From positions 1,628,652 to 1,692,651 of the forward strand of contig MNCI01012628.1 of the NCBI GenBank assembly GCA_015680685.1: a stretch of 64,000 nucleotides of DNA. Direction: 5' to 3'. Shown in pieces: positions 45,399 to 57,415 of this stretch (position 1 is the stretch's first letter; the number at the start of each line of letters is the position of its first letter). The notes below the pieces were generated by a model that was given only the letters and a program-made list of their open reading frames with translations, did not search any database and was not told where the DNA came from. Position numbers and translations under genes: made by a program. Source of the stretch: Gnetum montanum (Eukaryota > Streptophyta > Gnetopsida > Gnetales > Gnetaceae).

Positions 45399-46569
45399 CT
45401 TCATAATTTTTAATTCATTATTACAATCATCTCTTAGTTCATGGTGCATTCTCATTCAATACCTTATGTTCATTTATTAACCAATATCATCAAGAAAGCA
45501 CAACTAAATTAGAATGCACAATTAACTCGACAAACCGTTTCACCATGTTAGTAATGGAAACTTCTCTATCCAACTTGTCAAGTTTCTCTATGCATTAAGA
45601 GCACTGTGGCATTACATACCTACAAGGTTTGCAATGGTTATAGTTACTTAAAAATCATTTTCTCACTTTTAGAATTCATAAGTTACCAACATGTCAAGAC
45701 CATCAAGTTGCTAGAGTTACTTTTATATCAAAGTTATCTTCCCTCATCTAAGAATAACATTAGTTTTAGATTTTGATAGTTTGGTTAATTGATCATAAAT
45801 TGAGCTATGATTTTGCAATTTATAGTCCATTCAACCTATTAGGTCATGTCAATGAACATCTTTTGTTTACCTAGGTCATTAAATCAACTAGCATCTTTCA
45901 ATCCTTCACAATCCAAAGATAAAGAAATATGAGAGAGAGACCTTAGATAATTTGTTTGACTAGTGGGCCCAATTGTCTAGGCTTCTAGAAAACTATGTTC
46001 TTCAAAATTTTTCAATACAAGAATTTGAGAAACATGAACATAAACTTCCAAATCCAAAATTCAAATTGTATACTTTATCTTAATATTATCATGGACTAGA
46101 TATGCTCACCAAGGATCAAAAGGAAAATTCTAGATCAAGCTACACATATAAATTTTGTCAAATAGTTAACATGAAAATTTCAACAAATTGCTTATTGGCT
46201 AACAAACATACAAACTAATACAAAATAAGTATCCAATTCAATCTCATAAGAATTTTATATCATAACACATAAAATCAATTGAATCCAAATTTACAAAAGG
46301 GAAAATCTATTAAAACCCATAAGCATTTGCTAGGTTTCTAAATGTGCAATAGCCAAACAAGAAGAAGAGAAATGCCAAATTAAAATATTTTCTTCATTGT
46401 CCTAATAGCTAAACCAACAAAGTTTCTTATAATACTTTAGTCAAATACTAGGGTAGTAAAATGACAAATAGATCTAAGGCTTATATATACCTTTAATGTA
46501 ATTCCAAGGTTATGAAAATCAGTTACCCAACCAAATGGATTTACTAATCTTAAAAATATTTTACTTCTA

Positions 46570-46860
46570 AAGAGAGAGTTTAAAGAAAAATCCTAATGGT
46601 TTTCAAAAATGCTTTTTAGATTTTCATCCTTATAACTAATCCTAAAAAACCTCCTCTCTAGGGTAGGAAAAGCATTAGTCCTTGCCCTTGTTCAAAAGAA
46701 CCTTCATAAGTTTTTACTTTTTACTAAAGGGTTTCTTGTAAAAAGAAGGAGAGTACTCTTTATAAAGATAAAAGAAAGCATTAATAAGAAATAAGAAACA
46801 AATAGCAACAAAACTTGATTGCTTCCCTAACTTGAGCATCCAAAACAAAAAGAAATTAAT
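46570..46860 (+). repeat. Dispersed repeat, copy 2
   Basis: Partner of 23565-23800, in the same orientation. It extends through AACAAAAAGAAATTAATAC. Confidence 0.7.
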
Positions 46861-47475
46861 ACTACATAAAACAAATTAATTGTTTAACTTTTCGTGGATA
46901 CTGCTTTTCTTTGTAACTATCACTAGAAAGTAACATATTTGAAAAAATAATAGTTGACTTTTGAAGAGAGATCATAGTTAAACTTTTGATGTTGGAAAAT
47001 AATAGCAAATAGAATAAAAAATAAGTGGTTGGAGATACTTCAAAATACAAAGAAAAAAAGTAGATAATGTAGGTTGATCACCAAGAATAATATCATTAAT
47101 ACTTGGTTGAAAGTTGTTGCAAATTCTAGATGTCTATTTCCAAGCATGTTGCAAATTCCAGATTCTTGGTTAGTGTTTTAATCTTGGTTGTAAGTTTAAT
47201 TCTTAACTTTTCTATTCCCTTGATATGTTTTTTGATCTTTTAATTGCCTTGCTTAGCCTTCTGATTCCTTTAACTTATTACTTGGTTTTCTATTTGTTGA
47301 CTTAATTCTCTTCAACATTTTGATTTACCACTTGACCAACTGTTTGTTTAGCTTAACTTCTTATTCTTTTTATTGAGTGTTCAATTCCTAATACCTACTC
47401 TTTTGATTTATTGTTTAAACTTCTATTTTCTTTTCTTAGATTTTTAATTCCTTAGCTTGTTATTATCTAAGTGAT

Positions 47476-47558
47476 TAGTGGTGTTGGATTAAATTTGGAA
47501 GCCCGTAGAAACTAAATAGGGTTAACTAAATAGGCTTCCAAATTAAATAGTGGTGTTG
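47476..47558. repeat. 61-base foldback between 11-base direct repeats
   Basis: TAGTGGTGTTG occurs at 47476-47486 and 47548-47558. The 61 bases between begin ATTAAATTTGGAAGCC and end GGCTTCCAAATTAAA, nearly perfect inverted ends, with a small inner direct repeat AACTAAATAGG. It looks like a miniature insertion with target duplication, but 11 bases is an unusual duplication length. Confidence 0.5.
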
Positions 47559-48309
47559 CTCTATTTTGATTTCTTAGAGGTAAAATACACAAGAGTAGGG
47601 TTAACTTGGGTGGATGCGAGAGCTTTTGCCTAGCTGTTTCAAAAAAAACAAATGAAACAAATACGAACAATGGTTGTCCCTAGAAAACTATTCAACAAAC
47701 TTGCAACTAAACAAGAAAGAAACCAAAATCATTCAAATGCTAGTGTTGCTAATCATCGCTTCATTGGCAAGTAAAATTGCAAGAAGACATGGGAGCTCGG
47801 TTGTTGCCTTAGCTACCTGTTCTTATGCTCATTCTACTGCCATTTTTATGGCTACTATTGTTCCTATAGAGGCCGTCACCATCTCCATCTCAATGCTAAC
47901 TAGTTTTGGAATGTCATCAGAAATGAGCTTTTATTACAATTCAATTGTAACGACATCAGCCATGGCAGTTGTAGGTAGAAAGGATGACATATGGTAAGAG
48001 GTATTGAACCCTATGTGTGCCAAGATTTGGGTAACGTAATCTTGCATTACTAGAAGGTAAACTTTTTGAAGCTATTGTTGGTGACGCTTACATCATTTTT
48101 ATTGACGTGTCTAGCAGTGACCTTGGTAAAGCTTATCAACGAGACATTGAAATTATGAGTTGCTACAAACTACAAGTTTGTTGCCTAAGCTAAGGATGGT
48201 TATTATCATATCATACACACATGTACCTAAACACTTGGTCTAAGCATATGCTATCTCCTTTGATCAACCAATCATATGTTTACTTGGTTCCACGGAAATA
48301 AAAACTCAA

Positions 48310-49220
48310 TTTAAAATGGAGACGAAGAATTTATGGGATATTTGTACAACTTGCTATATGAAGAAGACATTTGGCTATGACTCCTTTAATTTCTATGGAA
48401 ATTGTAACTTCCTATGATAAATTTTATGATATTTATTACCAAGGAAGCACTTGGCAACTATAGGTTAAATTTCTCATAATTCCAATGGAAGTTATAACTT
48501 CTAGGGTGGTTATAAATTTATATGCCTAAGATATTTGTAAGATCCATATCTTCTCATGATTATTGTAACTACCTTAAGGTCAGGATAAAAGGGCCTTCAA
48601 AGGTAGATTAAAAAGAAAAGGAAGATTGGGGAAAAGATTTTTGAAGAATTCTTGTAAGATGGATTGTTGAAGACATCAATTTAGCTACTTTGTTCTAATC
48701 CTATGAGTTCATTTCTTCCTGTTTTGTTTTAGTTGCTTAGCTAATGGTTTAGATAGTATCATGCTTGGCATTTAATTTTTGGATTTGTTCTAGGTTGCTT
48801 TTATAGCTCTATTTTTGCACAATATTAGACTTCTATTAAGATTTTCCATAGAAGAGCTCATGTTGTTGGCAACCTCAAGAGCAATTTAATAGTAGTGCCT
48901 TAACAAAATTGTTTGTTTTGAGCATAGAGGATTTAGGAAAATATTTGGTATTTTGATGGGACTAAAATAGTTTCTTTATTTTTAAAGTTTATTGCCATGG
49001 TATTTTAATCAAGAAATTGTCAAAAAAAAAAAACTCTATTGAATGCAATCTTTGACATCTATTAACTAGCAAAAATAAAGACTCATAGTTTGTCATTTAC
49101 ACAACCATTTTTGGTAGTATAATAAGATTGTCTTTATCAAATTGCTTGTTGAGCTCTAAAAGTTTGGAAAATTAGTAGTTATTGAATTGGGAATAGTTAA
49201 AGTATTTCCTCATGTCAATT
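48310..49220 (+). repeat. LTR-like dispersed repeat, right copy
   Basis: Plus-strand relative of 1-905. GGATAAAAGGGCC near 48582 is the TATA-like part. It ends near 49219 (TTTCCTCATGTC). Boundaries are set by similarity only; no target duplication was found. Confidence 0.6.
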
Positions 49221-50013
49221 TATCTACCTTAAATATTTGAGATTTTACATAAATCTGCTTTCTTTTCTTTCTCTTTCTATGTCCATTGAATCTTGCTCTA
49301 TTTCTAGTTTTCTTGTGGAACTTTCTCTTTAGGGGAAATTAGGTGTAGATTGGCAGAATTTTACTCAAATGTTTTTGTAAAAGTTTATTTTTTACAAGTC
49401 GGTATTATAAGGACCATATAAACTAAGTGAGTGAACAAAATAGGAATCTCCAACAACTCACAATATTTTACTTAGTTAGCTGAATCTCTTTTATGATAGC
49501 CAATTACACTTTAATACATCACTCAACTGTTTCAACATTTGCAATAGCAAACACATACTCATGTCTAGTATGTTTCATAACTACTAAGTTTGTTTGGAGC
49601 TATCTAGGCCTTGGTGTTGCCAAATACCAGCAAGCACCTAAACCTTGTTTGAAGAACACCTTCAATCCCGTGACTCCCAAGGTCACGAGATCGCAAGGCT
49701 CCAACGTTGGTGGTTGCATCCCAAACAATTGCGAACAATTACAAATGGACCATGATTTATGATTCAAAACCATGAGTTAGCTACAAATTGTGATTAGAAA
49801 ACCTACAAGAGCACATGTCTCAATAGAAAAATAAATAAATTTTTAGCAAACCATAACTTAAACAAGAATCATGGTAAGTCCAAAAAGCCTTAACTAAATT
49901 AGGACTAGATCCCCATAGTTCTTGGAAACCTCATGATCTTCAAATCATGTTATAAAAAATAACCATAACTCTTGGAAAGAGACCACAAGTTTTGGTATTG
50001 TCACCATGATCTT
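49221..50013. other. No gene recognised
   Basis: An 89-codon open frame (49493-49762, +) lies in slightly GC-richer sequence but shows no domain. Confidence 0.4.
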
Positions 50014-50018
50014 AACAT

Positions 50019-50748
50019 TGAAGGAAGTTCAGGTAATAAACGAATTGGTTAGTTATCTTAACTTCACAAAGACTGAGCTAATAAAATTTATATTTTTAGA
50101 AAGTTTAGGAAGTTCTCTACAATTTTTTAAAAATAAGTACTACAAAATATGTCTGGAAGCTAAGGTTATATTATGTTCTTTCGACTCTATAAAATATCAT
50201 GGTAATTCTGGTTATGAAAATTTAAAAAATGATAACTCAGAATTTGTTAATTTTCTGATGATAAAATTTTAAGTAAACCTTTTTAAAGATAATATCTTTT
50301 GAATAAATCTAATATGACATCAAATAATTGTGTTATGAGGGAGAAATAATCTCATCATTGACCATCATTCATTCTAGTAAAAATTTGTGATTCTAAAAAT
50401 CTACCAAATTATAGAGCTAATTTCTCCCAAAACATAATAGATATTGAACTAAATTTTTACTACACATAGCCACCTTCTCCAAATTTCAATTAAATCTAGA
50501 ATCACTAAGAAAATGTTGTGAAATGACTAAGATCTGATTGAAATAATGAAAGTCCCCCATTCTAATTGTTCAACTTCCAAGATTGAGTAAATAATAATGA
50601 ATGATGTTGATGAATGTTGATGAATTGATGATGAAATAGTGAAATTCTTACTCCTATCAATCTAGAGATTTTTTCTATTTTGTTAAAATAAACTCCTATT
50701 GTATAATAAAAATAAAAAATTATTATTTTCTACTATAAAAACCCAACA
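50019..50748 (-). repeat. 3' LTR of the copia element
   Basis: On the plus strand TGAAGGAAG...CCCAACA. Its minus-strand start TGTTGGG follows the purine tract CTAAGGAGGGAT. It matches 60499-61377 (for example TTAACTTCACAAAGA..., AATTGATGATGAAATAGT). Confidence 0.8.
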
Positions 50749-50879
50749 ATCCCTCCTTAGAGTGGAAGACAATCTTCATTCTTCATTTCTACTTTCTTCT
50801 TTCTTTGTCACGCTTTGAATTTCTGTAGATTCATTAAGGCACTTGATCTTGTGAGATAAAATATTTTTTATTAGTAAGT

Positions 50880-51590
50880 TAGCAAGTAAATATTTTTTAT
50901 TGGTAAGCTAGCAAGTTTCTCTTTTTGAACTAATGGGTTTAATGAAATAGTACTTAATGTCAATGTGTTTGGATTTTTTATGATGCACATAATCTTGGGG
51001 ATAGCTGAATTTTTGTTTTACTATTACTATACAAATTTTTAGATGGACCAACTTTAGACCCTAAGTATGAAAGAAGTTTATTTACCAAAGTATGTGTTGG
51101 AGGCATCCGTCCATGACAATAATTTTGCTTCACAACTAGATAAGCCAAATGGATGAGTGTTTATTTGATTTTCATGCATAATGAGAGCTCCTGATGTAGA
51201 TTTTCTATTATCATTATCTCCTACCTAATCAACATTTGAATATGCCCAAAGGTTATTGTCTCCTTTACTAAATTGGATCCCAAAGTTACAAGTTCCTTTT
51301 ACATACTTGAGGAGATTTATAAGTATTTGCATGTGAGATTGTCTTGGCTCTTATATGAATCTAGATAAGTATGATGTTGCATATTCTAAATCTGGTTTGG
51401 TGTGCTAGAGGAACAAAAGTCATCTAATTGTAGTTCTATACATAGTTGCATCTATGAAAGGAGTCTTATCTTTGCTTGTTAACTTTAAACTGTATGGAAA
51501 ATGATTGTTCTTAAACTTCTCATTTTTTAGATTAAATTTTTCAATGATGGAATTTGAATATTTGGTTTGAAGAATCTTCATTTCTTCCTT
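50880..51590 (-). pseudogene. copia RNase H region
   Basis: The minus strand gives LKLTSKDKTPFIDATMYRTTI, then TKPDLEYATSYLDSYK, the linker between copia RT and RNase H (family: P...YRS.VG.L.Y...TRPD). It decays towards 50880 with LHQELSLCMKIK-type remnants. Several stops. Confidence 0.65.
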
Positions 51591-51593
51591 CTT

Positions 51594-52687
51594 TTAGTTC
51601 ACGTTAATTCCTAGGAAGCATTTAAGTTTTCTAAGGTTCTTCATTTTGAATTCAATTTTCATGTCATTCTTGAAATCTTCTGCTAGCCTTTTATTAGTGG
51701 TAATAAAGATAATGTTATCTACATATAGTAATACGATGGTGAAATCATCTTCTTCTTTATTGAAATATAGTTTTGGTTTAAACACGTAATTTTGATAGTC
51801 ATTAATTCTCTAGAACTAGGCCCTTGGAGCTTGCTTTAGGTCATATAGAGCTTTATTAAGTTTGCATACTTGATTCTCTTTTCCTATGATAACATAACAT
51901 TCTGGCTAATAAATGTATTCTTCTTCTTTGATGTATCAATTTAGAAATGCTTAGTTGACATCCATTTGTTAAACCTTTAGATATTCATGCGCTACTATGG
52001 AGAGAATGAGCTTGATGATTTTAAATCTAGCCATCAATACAAAGATTTCTTTATATTTAATGTGTTTCTTTTATTTAAATCCTCTTTCCACAAGTCTTGC
52101 TTTGTGTATTGTGACTTATTCTTTCTTATTATACTTTATTTTGTATAGCCACTTACAATCAATAATCTTTATATATATTGGTTTGTCCACTAATTTCCAT
52201 GTATTATTTCTTAGGATGACATTGTGCTCTTTATCCATGGCTTCTTTCCAAACTTTTCATTTCATGGCTTCATTGACATTGGTTGGTTTCCATGAGATTG
52301 CTAAATAAGCCATATTTGTAATATGGTGAGATCCTACAGTTATTCTTTTAAAATTTGTGTCTAGCATTTGAGTGCAACTATGGTCTTTTGGGACCCAAGG
52401 TTTTAAACTTTGACATATGTTTGAATTCTCTTGCTATTTGAAAAAGTCACTTGTACTAAACTTTGTCTCATCAAATATAACAACTCTTGAAACATGTTAT
52501 ATTTTTATTCATTGGGTTGTAACACCTATATCCACTAGTGTGAGAATCATAACCAAGAAAGATGCATTTCTTTCCTCTGTCTTTATGTTTGTCAATAAAT
52601 TGTTTTAGGGTCTTTACATAGCAATGACACTCAAATATTCTCATATGACTCATGTTAGGAATTTTGTTAAATAGAATTTCATATGGA
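51594..52687 (-). pseudogene. copia integrase end and reverse transcriptase (RVT_2)
   Basis: Minus strand: PYEILFNKIPNMSHMRIFEC and CIFLGYDSHTSGYRCYNP (end of integrase, 52687-52471); then KVWKEAMDKEHNVILRNNTW, IIDCKWLYKIKYN, HKARLVERGFK, QMDVN.AFLN and LYDLKQAPRA (52300-51830); then LLYVDNIIFITTNK and FLGINVN (51785-51594). The catalytic box is YVDN in place of Y-V-D-D, while the first Asp (QMDV) is kept. The frame is broken by many stops. Confidence 0.85.
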
Positions 52688-52692
52688 GATTT

Positions 52693-53523
52693 TGACCAAG
52701 GATTAGCACCTCAATAGGACCCAATCCACAACAACATAATGAAATGAATAAAATATTCTTTTTCTTAATAAAAATTTTAAAATACAAATAAAATAAATCA
52801 AAGATGAGAAGCTAAGCTCAACTCACAACTCTTCCAAGGATTTTAGAGACCACACTTGTCCTCTCTTAATTCTCAATTTCTCACCATGGAGCCAAAGCTC
52901 AGGACAGGACACTTATAAGAGATTCTCCTAACATCTCTAAAGTGCTCTCCCTTACCTCTCACTCAATTTCTTTGCACAAACTCTCCTTCTCAAGAGCTCT
53001 CTATCTTGCTCTTTTTCTTGGTTCTCTTGGTGATTGCTTCCACACCCTAATATGAAATACACATCATAATTATATAGAAAACAAGACAATAAAAATCCTA
53101 GGAAACCTTATCTAAGCTCCACTTGAAGATCTTCCACTATTTTCCATCCTTTCCTGCCTCCTTCCATTGTTTTCCAAATTGGAACAACCAATTTTAGAAG
53201 TTTCTTTTCTCATTTGGATCATCTCTGACTTTCCTAAGATGTCTCTGAGTCAACAAAACCCTTGGGAAAGATGTCTCCTCTAGTGTCAAGACATCTCATT
53301 ATGGGCCAAGACATCTTGCATGAGACATCTTTCCCAAGATGTCTCCTTTGAGAAGTCTCACATTTGGCCACAACATCTCCTCTAAATTCAAGATGTCTCT
53401 TGCCACCTCTAGGTCTTAGCCAAGATGTCTCCTAGCATCCCAAGATATCTTCTTCAAGCCTAAAACCTACAAAACATACATGTAGGATAGAACAAGAAGA
53501 TTGGAAGATGTGTCCCTACACCA
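52693..53523 (-). repeat. 3' LTR of the gag-protease gypsy element
   Basis: The minus-strand start TGGTGTAGGGACAC directly follows the purine tract. The LTR ends ...CTTGGTCA. The 53230-53460 part has eight exact GATGTC/GACATC motifs. The TATA-like CTTATAAG lies near 52915. Confidence 0.85.
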
Positions 53524-53538
53524 ACTCTCCCATCCTTA
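53524..53538 (-). promoter_or_regulatory. Polypurine tract of the gag-protease gypsy element
   Basis: Minus strand TAAGGATGGGAGAGT, adjoining the 3' LTR. It is almost the same as the tract at 4480-4493. Confidence 0.75.
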
Positions 53539-53917
53539 AAAATGTCATACTTCATGATCTTTCACAAGTTGGAAGACACCATGCCCCCATGACAAGTTGG
53601 AAGGCTTCATACTTAGCATAATAATTAAGACTCGATACATTATAAACATGAGAATGAGTATCATCTGAGGTTTTCATTTTGAGCTTCCCTTGCTCATGAA
53701 GGCTTTTCCTCTTGCCCCATCATGCTTTCTTCATCTAAGCATCATCTCCTTGGAATCCTTCCCTTGTATTTTCATGATGAGTTAAACCTACACAAAAGTG
53801 ACACAAGAATCTTAAAAAATAATTATTAGCATCAATCTATGGAGTAGGCCTCCTTGCCCTATGCCCAAATAACAATGGCATTTCTCCACTTGTTGCCAAC
53901 TAATCTTTGTTATTCTT

Positions 53918-54700
53918 TTAGCATCTTGTGGCCAACTTAAGCCTAGCACATACATAAGTGATCAAAAGCATCAACCAATATACTACAATCATCAACATCC
54001 AAGATTTAACAGCAGAAAAATCAACTTTCTTCTCATTCATATGAGATTCCACACAATCAATAATAACATCCATATCAAATGTATTCTCTTCAACATCAAA
54101 GAAAATTTCATCATCATAAATAACGTTCATCCTTATAATCTCCTTACAACTAGGTAGCATCCATGAAGAATTCAAATTATCAACCTCACAATTAGCAATA
54201 TTGAACAACAACCTAAGGTTATGATTGTCTTGCCTTACAATCCAACTATTATTTTCATCATCAAAGACAACCTTATTATCATAATTCCAAGGTCTACCAA
54301 ATATGATATCTAAACAATCAATAGGCAATGCATCATAAAGAATTTGATCATGAAAGCTTCTACTGGAATATTCAATAAGATACTATTTCTTAACTTGCTT
54401 ATAATGATTCTTCATTTACCAATGCACTTTGTATGGATTAGGGAGAGGTATTGTAGCTAAACACAATGACTTCACTACCTTGGCAGAAATCACATTTTCT
54501 TACGCTCCATCATCAATGAGCATACTCAATGAATGACCCTTAACATCACAATGAGTTCTAAATAAACTCTTCCTCATAACATCCTCATTAGCACTATCAT
54601 GTCCAAAAAAAGCATAACTATTCAATTCACTTTGGTCAATAATATGCAAAGGCTCATGTTCACATACCTTCTTTGAAGATTCAGGTTTATTCTCTTGCAA
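53918..54700 (-). pseudogene. gypsy aspartic protease remnant
   Basis: Minus strand: LFRTHCDVKGHSLSMLIDDG (54560-54500), where the family has I-D-S-G; the Ser is Asp here. Then, after stops, LPIDCLDIIFGRPWNYDNK (54328-54275), the conserved I-L-G-R-P-W block, and an acidic tail rich in Asp/Glu (54130-54040). The protein then runs out without entering RT, in contrast to 2480-4468, where RT follows the same block. Confidence 0.75.
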
Positions 54701-54749
54701 GTTTGAATTTCCTTATCCTTATAGGCATTCTTCTTTGGCTTTGTGCATT

Positions 54750-55642
54750 CCCATTATTTATGACTTGATTCACCACAATTATAACATGTATCCTTACAAT
54801 GATCTTTACCTCTTGAATATCATTCCCTTTCATTCTTTTTTGGCTCATTTTCGCCATCCTTTTTGGATGATTTGTTTGACTTATGAGTTATGTCCTTCTC
54901 ATTTCTTTTCTTATGATCTTTGTTCTCCTTTAAGTCAAACTTTCTGATTTTCATGTCAACCTTGATAGCAAGATCATATGCTTCACCAAGAGTATTAGGC
55001 TCATAGAATGCTAATTCTTACTGATATTGCATCCTTAATCTACTAATGAAGTTATAAGCTTGCTCATACTCAGTCTAATAAACATTAGTCATTTCCAAGG
55101 CTTTAAAAAATTAAACATAAAAATCTTTACCTCTTAATCTTCTTGTCTGAGAAATTTCAACTTTTTGATGGCTTCATGATGAAAGGATGTCTTCTCAAAC
55201 TTTTTCTTTAGCATGAATTCCATGAGTTGTCAACTCTTAATAAGACTTCCATGATCTTCAAGGTATTTCAGACATTCCTTATCCCACCATTTAGCTACCA
55301 ATCCATCAAGTTTTCTCTCAACAACATGAATCATTGTCTCATTAGAAAGTTTCTTAACAAGAAAATACTTATTCACCATTCTAAGTCAAGAAAGAAAGAA
55401 ATCTATACCTTCAACACCTTTAAAGATGGAAATATCCACATGAGGAACTCTTAAAGAACTTCTTAACATCTTTATAAACCTTTTATCATCATTTTCTTCA
55501 TTATTATGAAAAGGAAACCTTGGCTTATGCATTTGAGTTCTAGTCCCTTCTCTCCTTGAAGTTCTTTGATCATGTCTTCCTCTTGTTCCTTGCAAAGTTG
55601 CAAAAGTATTCTCTTTATTAATCTCCTCTTTACTTTTTCTTG
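54750..55642 (-). pseudogene. gypsy gag, C-terminal part with CCHC zinc knuckle
   Basis: From 55642 down (minus): a basic Arg/Gln-rich stretch; RVPHVDISIFKGVEGIDFFL (capsid start, family P.F.G..dp..fl.Wl); VAKWWDKECLKYL (the A..WW block); LMEFMLKKKF. Further down lies CYNCGESSHKWEC (54800-54750), an intact C-x2-C-x4-H-x4-C knuckle. It is separated from its N-terminal part by the solo LTR. Confidence 0.75.
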
Positions 55643-56428
55643 AACTTTGATGAATCATCGACTAGCTGTGTTGACAAACATGTGTCAATGTAGCCCCATC
55701 GACACAACCTCATCGATGTATAAAAAGATGCATGGATGCAAATGTGTCAATGCAGTGTCATGTCATGTCTATATTAAATGCTCTTACCAACTACATTTAT
55801 GGCATATTATGTCATTAGTGTAGCTAAGTTCTTGCAATTTTATTTCTCCAAAGTTAGAATATTTTCTGAGTGCCCACAATAGGACTTTAAGAAATTGTAC
55901 GGATCTTTATTCAAGCATCTTGTACCTAAACACATTGATGTGATCAGCAATAAAGATGAGATTCTTGATACTCCATGTAGCACTTGGAATAATTTAATGT
56001 TTTCTTTCATGCACTTTATTATTAATGAAATTTACATTCTTGTCCTTAGTTAAGTAATGGTTCTAATAATGAACACATAAGTACGACCGCTTCAAGCATA
56101 CCATTAAATGCTTGGTAATCTCAGCAATGGCTATTTGGTACACTTAGCAATAAACACTTGGTAACCTAGTAGCATTGCTACGAGCTTAGGATATGTACAA
56201 AAAGTGGGCTCGAACGCTTACGTTAGGCTAGTTAGCTTAAGAACCATTAGATAGTTAACAAAGTTGATTTACAACCCAGTTATCTTTACTTCAATATTTA
56301 GGATTAAATAAATAAAAATATAAATAAATATCATGTGCCTTCGCTCACAGTTAACCATACATGCGAGCCTACATAAGTGAGAGCTAGAAAGAGAACAATC
56401 ATATTTTCCCAAGTCACCATCTCTAATT

Positions 56429-57084
56429 CTAGGTGATGAGTGGCGAGGTACCCCTACACTCAACCATACGAATACGAGCGTTCTCATGCGCGATCTGGTC
56501 GAACTTTGCAGACGAACTAGTTGTGGCNNNNNNNNNNNNNNNNNNNNNNNNNNNNNNNNNNNNNNNNNNNNNNNNNNNNNNNNNNNNNNNNNNNNNNNNN
56601 NNNNNNNNNNNNNNNNNNNNNNNNNNNNNNNNNNNNNNNNNNNNNNNNNNNNNNNNNNNNNNNNNNNNNNNNNNNNNNNNNNNNNNNNNNNNNNNNNNNN
56701 NNNNNNNNNNNNNNNNNNNNNNNNNNNNNNNNNNNNNNNNNNNNNNNNNNNNNNNNNNNNNNNNNNNNNNAACAAAGTGAATGCTACAATGATGAAGTAA
56801 TCTCAATCTTTATTGCCGGTCATGTGTGTGTCCAAGTACGTCACACTCGAATAAAGGATGTCGTGCAATTACATTCACCACACTGCAGGCAAACACTGGA
56901 AAATAATCTATCTCTAGAGGGATCAAACTGCCAGAGCTTCTCTACAATCTAACTCTAAGTTATGGAACAAGGGAGAGTCACTTCTTATTTATAGACATTG
57001 CGGCAGACTACAATATCGCGTACACGATATCACAGGGGAAGACGCGATATCGTGGCCCATGCGATGTCACGTCCCATCAATAGG
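56429..57084 (-). mobile_element. Solo LTR, Tat/Athila-type, inside the previous solo LTR (LTR 56434-57079, contains gap)
   Basis: TGATGAGTGGCGAGG...CCCATCA on the plus strand, with ctagg (56429-56433) and atagg (57080-57084) as flanks, one mismatch. Closely related to 6717-7477 (shared CTACACTCAACCATACGAAT, and CTGCCAGAG.TTC). GATATC palindromes and a TATA motif (TTATTTATAGAC on plus) lie at 56985-57060. An assembly gap of 243 N interrupts it. Confidence 0.8.
56528..56770. other. Assembly gap (243 N)
   Basis: A run of N inside the innermost solo LTR. Open frames that cross it are meaningless. Confidence 1.
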
Positions 57085-57184
57085 CATACTTAGGAGCTAA
57101 GTCCATGAAATTCAACCAGATCGTTAGTGCATGCTCACAATTTGTATGGTTAGGTGGAGGGACTACTTGCTTCTCATCAAAGTT

Positions 57185-57397
57185 TCTCCAAAATCTTGGT
57201 GTTTGATGGTCCTTACCTTGGAAAGAACTTTTTGCATTTCAACCATAAAATCATTGAAGGAGTCTTTGAGCTCTTGAATCCCTTATCCAAGATCTTAATT
57301 AGTCTTCTTCTAAAAGTCATACCAAAAAGAAATCTTGAACTAATACAAGTGTGGATCCCTCCAAATAAAATGTGGATGTGTGGATTCCTCTAACTTT
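57185..57397 (-). pseudogene. gypsy gag N-terminus (leader side)
   Basis: Minus strand, directly after the primer site: a readable frame with FKELKDSFNDFMVEMQKVLS, a heptad-like gag head. It continues beyond the solo LTR at 55642. No clear start codon was chosen. Confidence 0.5.
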
Positions 57398-57409
57398 GCT
57401 CTAATACCA
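57398..57409 (-). promoter_or_regulatory. Primer-binding site (tRNA-iMet type) of the gypsy element
   Basis: Minus strand TGGTATTAGAGC, one change (C to T) from the plant initiator-Met site TGGTATCAGAGC. It lies six bases beyond the 5' LTR end at 57416. Confidence 0.9.
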
Positions 57410-57415
57410 ATCTAG

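Larger units (their letters stand above)
44983..48309. other. No gene recognised; repeats only
   Basis: AT-rich sequence with a 58-bp tandem array (45223-45398), a dispersed repeat (46570-46860) and a small foldback (47476-47558). A 107-codon open frame at 47674-47997 has no recognisable domain. Confidence 0.45.
55643..57184 (+). mobile_element. Solo LTR, Tat/Athila-type, inside the gypsy gag (LTR 55648-57179)
   Basis: It starts TGATGAATCATCG, like the 5' LTR at 31900, and ends ...TGCTTCTCATCA after the conserved U5 block (TTTGTATGGTTAGGTGGAGG). Flanks are aactt (55643-55647) and aagtt (57180-57184), one mismatch. It is collinear with the LTRs of 31900-44977 (for example AAGTACGACCGCTTCAAGC against AAGTATGACCACTTCAAGC) but interrupted by a second LTR at 56434-57079. 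Confidence 0.8.

Noticed and set aside
47674-47997. 107-codon open frame with two hydrophobic stretches
   Set aside because: Could be read as a small membrane protein, but no family is recognised and it lies in repeat-rich sequence. Left as unsupported.
49493-49762. 89-codon open frame (+)
   Set aside because: Slightly higher GC content than the neighbourhood but no motif.
56269-56952. Several open frames of 100-168 codons
   Set aside because: They run through the block of N and exist only because N breaks no codon. The flanking pieces are LTR sequence.
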